Assembly (NCBI GenBank): GCA_021323535.1
Contig: JAJONO010000069.1
Span: 1 to 32,080, forward strand
Origin: Bacteroidota bacterium
GTDB lineage: Bacteria > Bacteroidota > Bacteroidia > B-17B0 > Aurantibacillaceae
Length of the DNA stretch: 32,080 bases
Direction of reading: 5' to 3'
Numbering within the stretch: the first letter of the stretch is position 1; each line of letters begins with the position of its first letter. Below the pieces are notes generated by a model. The model was not told the DNA's origin. It was given only the letters and a program-made list of their open reading frames with translations, and searched no databases. Of this stretch, positions 31,021-32,080 are shown piece by piece. The translations under genes were made by a program, and so were the position numbers.

Positions 31021-31944
31021 TTAAAAATAACGTGGCGATTTCATTGCTTTTTGTGGAGAAAGGAAATCAAATCCAATCATTACTTCGTGAGTGCTCGGGC
31101 TGTATTTGCCCATGTTGGTTAAAGAGTAATCGTATGCGTAACCTACACGGATTTGTTTGGTGAAGTTGTACATAATGTTTGCGCCCGCTGCTGCACCATG
31201 GCGGTACATAACACCAAACCAGATCTTATCATTGAAAAGAACAGAAAGGTTTCCGTCAATAGACACAGGAGCATTTTGAGTGTATTTTACACCAAAGCCC
31301 GGCTTAAGATCCCAGAGACTGTTTAATTTAAATACATATCCTCCGATCACATAATAGTGAAGCACCTGTTTTGAATTTGCAAAATTAGGATCACTACTTA
31401 GTTGATTAGGCATAAACTTAGGAGCTGTAACTCCAAGGAAATAACGCTTTCCGTATAAGTAAATACCCGCGCCAAAGTTAAACGCGTTGGTGCTAAAGTT
31501 GGTGTTATTTAAAACGAGCGGATCAGTTGCGTCGGCAACTTTAAGACTGCTGGCGTTGTTGCGGATAAGATCGGCACCTGCACGGATACCAAAACACAAA
31601 CGGTCGTTGTTTTTGTTTATGCGAATACGGTAAGCGAAGTCGCCAAACACAGCGGTTTTTTTTGTGGGACCAAGTTCGTCCTGCACCAGGTTAAGACCTA
31701 CACCAATCGATTCTCTTACAAGCGGAGTATGCGCGATGAAGTTGGCTGTTGTAGGCGCGCCTTTCCAGCCTGTCCATTGGTTACGGTAATCCGCTACTAA
31801 GCTCAACGCGTCGCGGCTACCTGCATAGGCAGGATTTACAACCGAACCGTTAAACATGTAAAACGAGTTTTGGATTTCTTGTTGCGCGGAAAGTGATGCA
31901 CTAAGTAAGGCGAACGCTCCTGCTATTTTTAATTTATTCAACAT
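31021..31944 (-). CDS. PorP/SprF family outer-membrane protein
   Basis: The 307-residue product starts MLNKLKIAGAFALLSASLSAQQEIQNSFYMFNGSVVNPAYAGSRD, the family pattern with a signal peptide followed by 'Q.....Y......NPAYAGS', and continues with YRNQWTGWKGAPTTANFIAH, a characteristic stretch. The rest is alternating beta-strand sequence (VGYAYDYSL, GKYSPSTHEVMIGFDF). PorP/SprF proteins are outer-membrane barrels that accompany T9SS; many genomes hold several paralogues, each beside a type B cargo gene. Here the upstream partial gene encodes such a cargo and the downstream gene is PorE-like, so this copy probably serves the neighbouring adhesin. Confidence 0.93.
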   Translation of the reverse strand: MLNKLKIAGAFALLSASLSAQQEIQNSFYMFNGSVVNPAYAGSRDALSLVADYRNQWTGWKGAPTTANFIAHTPLVRESIGVGLNLVQDELGPTKKTAVFGDFAYRIRINKNNDRLCFGIRAGADLIRNNASSLKVADATDPLVLNNTNFSTNAFNFGAGIYLYGKRYFLGVTAPKFMPNQLSSDPNFANSKQVLHYYVIGGYVFKLNSLWDLKPGFGVKYTQNAPVSIDGNLSVLFNDKIWFGVMYRHGAAAGANIMYNFTKQIRVGYAYDYSLTNMGKYSPSTHEVMIGFDFLSPQKAMKSPRYF

Positions 31945-31984
31945 GATTTCTTGATCTATATCGTTCTTATTTTATTTCTTTTTT

Positions 31985-32080
31985 TTAATACTGTATTTGT
32001 ATAAATCCTCTTCTTAAATTTTCTTCAGGGGTAAGTTTATCGTCACCTAATTCGAGTATGTAATAGTAGGTTCCTGTAGG
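31985..32080 (-). CDS. C-terminal fragment of a T9SS type B (gliding motility-associated) protein, partial
   Basis: Reading leftward from the window edge, 31 residues, PTGTYYYILELGDDKLTPEE then NLRRGFIQIQY, end at TAA (31987-31985). The 'P.GtYyYil.lg......G.i.i' pattern is the last strand pair of the CHU_C-type sorting domain. The rest lies outside the window. The gene is 40 bases upstream of the PorP/SprF gene in the same direction, giving the common order cargo, PorP/SprF, OmpA protein. Confidence 0.8.
   Translation of the reverse strand, partial: PTGTYYYILELGDDKLTPEENLRRGFIQIQY

Overview
The window looks like chromosomal DNA of a member of the phylum Bacteroidota, probably a gliding or environmental lineage. 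The evidence is the set of type IX secretion system (T9SS) signals: two proteins with the 'gliding motility-associated' type B C-terminal domain plus the tail of a third at the right edge, two proteins with type A sorting tails, a PorP/SprF-family barrel and a PorE-like OmpA protein. Also consistent are a DUF5606 protein, several lipoproteins, TAnnTTTG-type -7 boxes close to start codons, and AT-rich intergenic DNA. The species cannot be named from this sequence.

Layout. 1-2921: partial rsmA (minus), a divergent secreted Asp-box propeller protein (plus), and prfB (minus) with the programmed +1 frameshift site; a palindrome-rich unit with terminal inverted repeats lies exactly between the stop codons of the last two. 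2960-5090: an HTTM-like membrane protein and a GT87-like membrane glycosyltransferase, divergent. 5076-9586: two tandem paralogous PKD adhesin-like proteins (minus) with type B sorting domains. 9720-13843: a three-gene operon (FG-GAP T9SS cargo, cytochrome/YncE-like lipoprotein, DCC thiol protein). 13840-16101: another large T9SS cargo (minus). 16258-16800: DUF5606 protein with a good terminator. 16880-21216: MtfA-like peptidase with a membrane extension, then aminopeptidase P, an unknown lipoprotein and an alpha/beta hydrolase. 21502-23636: a small exported protein and a C1q-like surface protein with an internal tandem repeat. 24050-28124: an accessory stretch of unknown or lightly characterised genes (all minus) embedded in many dispersed repeats. 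28779-32080: an operon (minus) of T9SS adhesin tail, PorP/SprF protein and PorE-like protein, closed by a terminator.

How it fits together. Much of the coding capacity is envelope and surface biology: proteins exported by Sec, many then passed through T9SS and either anchored or released, with the right-hand operon supplying outer-membrane partners. Housekeeping genes (rsmA, prfB, pepP) are interspersed. No complete known defence system, CRISPR array, prophage, transposase, rRNA or tRNA was seen. The most interesting unexplained structures are an intrinsic terminator built into the signal-peptide codons of a lipoprotein gene (19549-19591), a 33-35 bp direct repeat in front of three accessory genes (26663, 27361, 28158), and a dense set of dispersed palindromic repeats in the intergenic regions from 21 to 29 kb.
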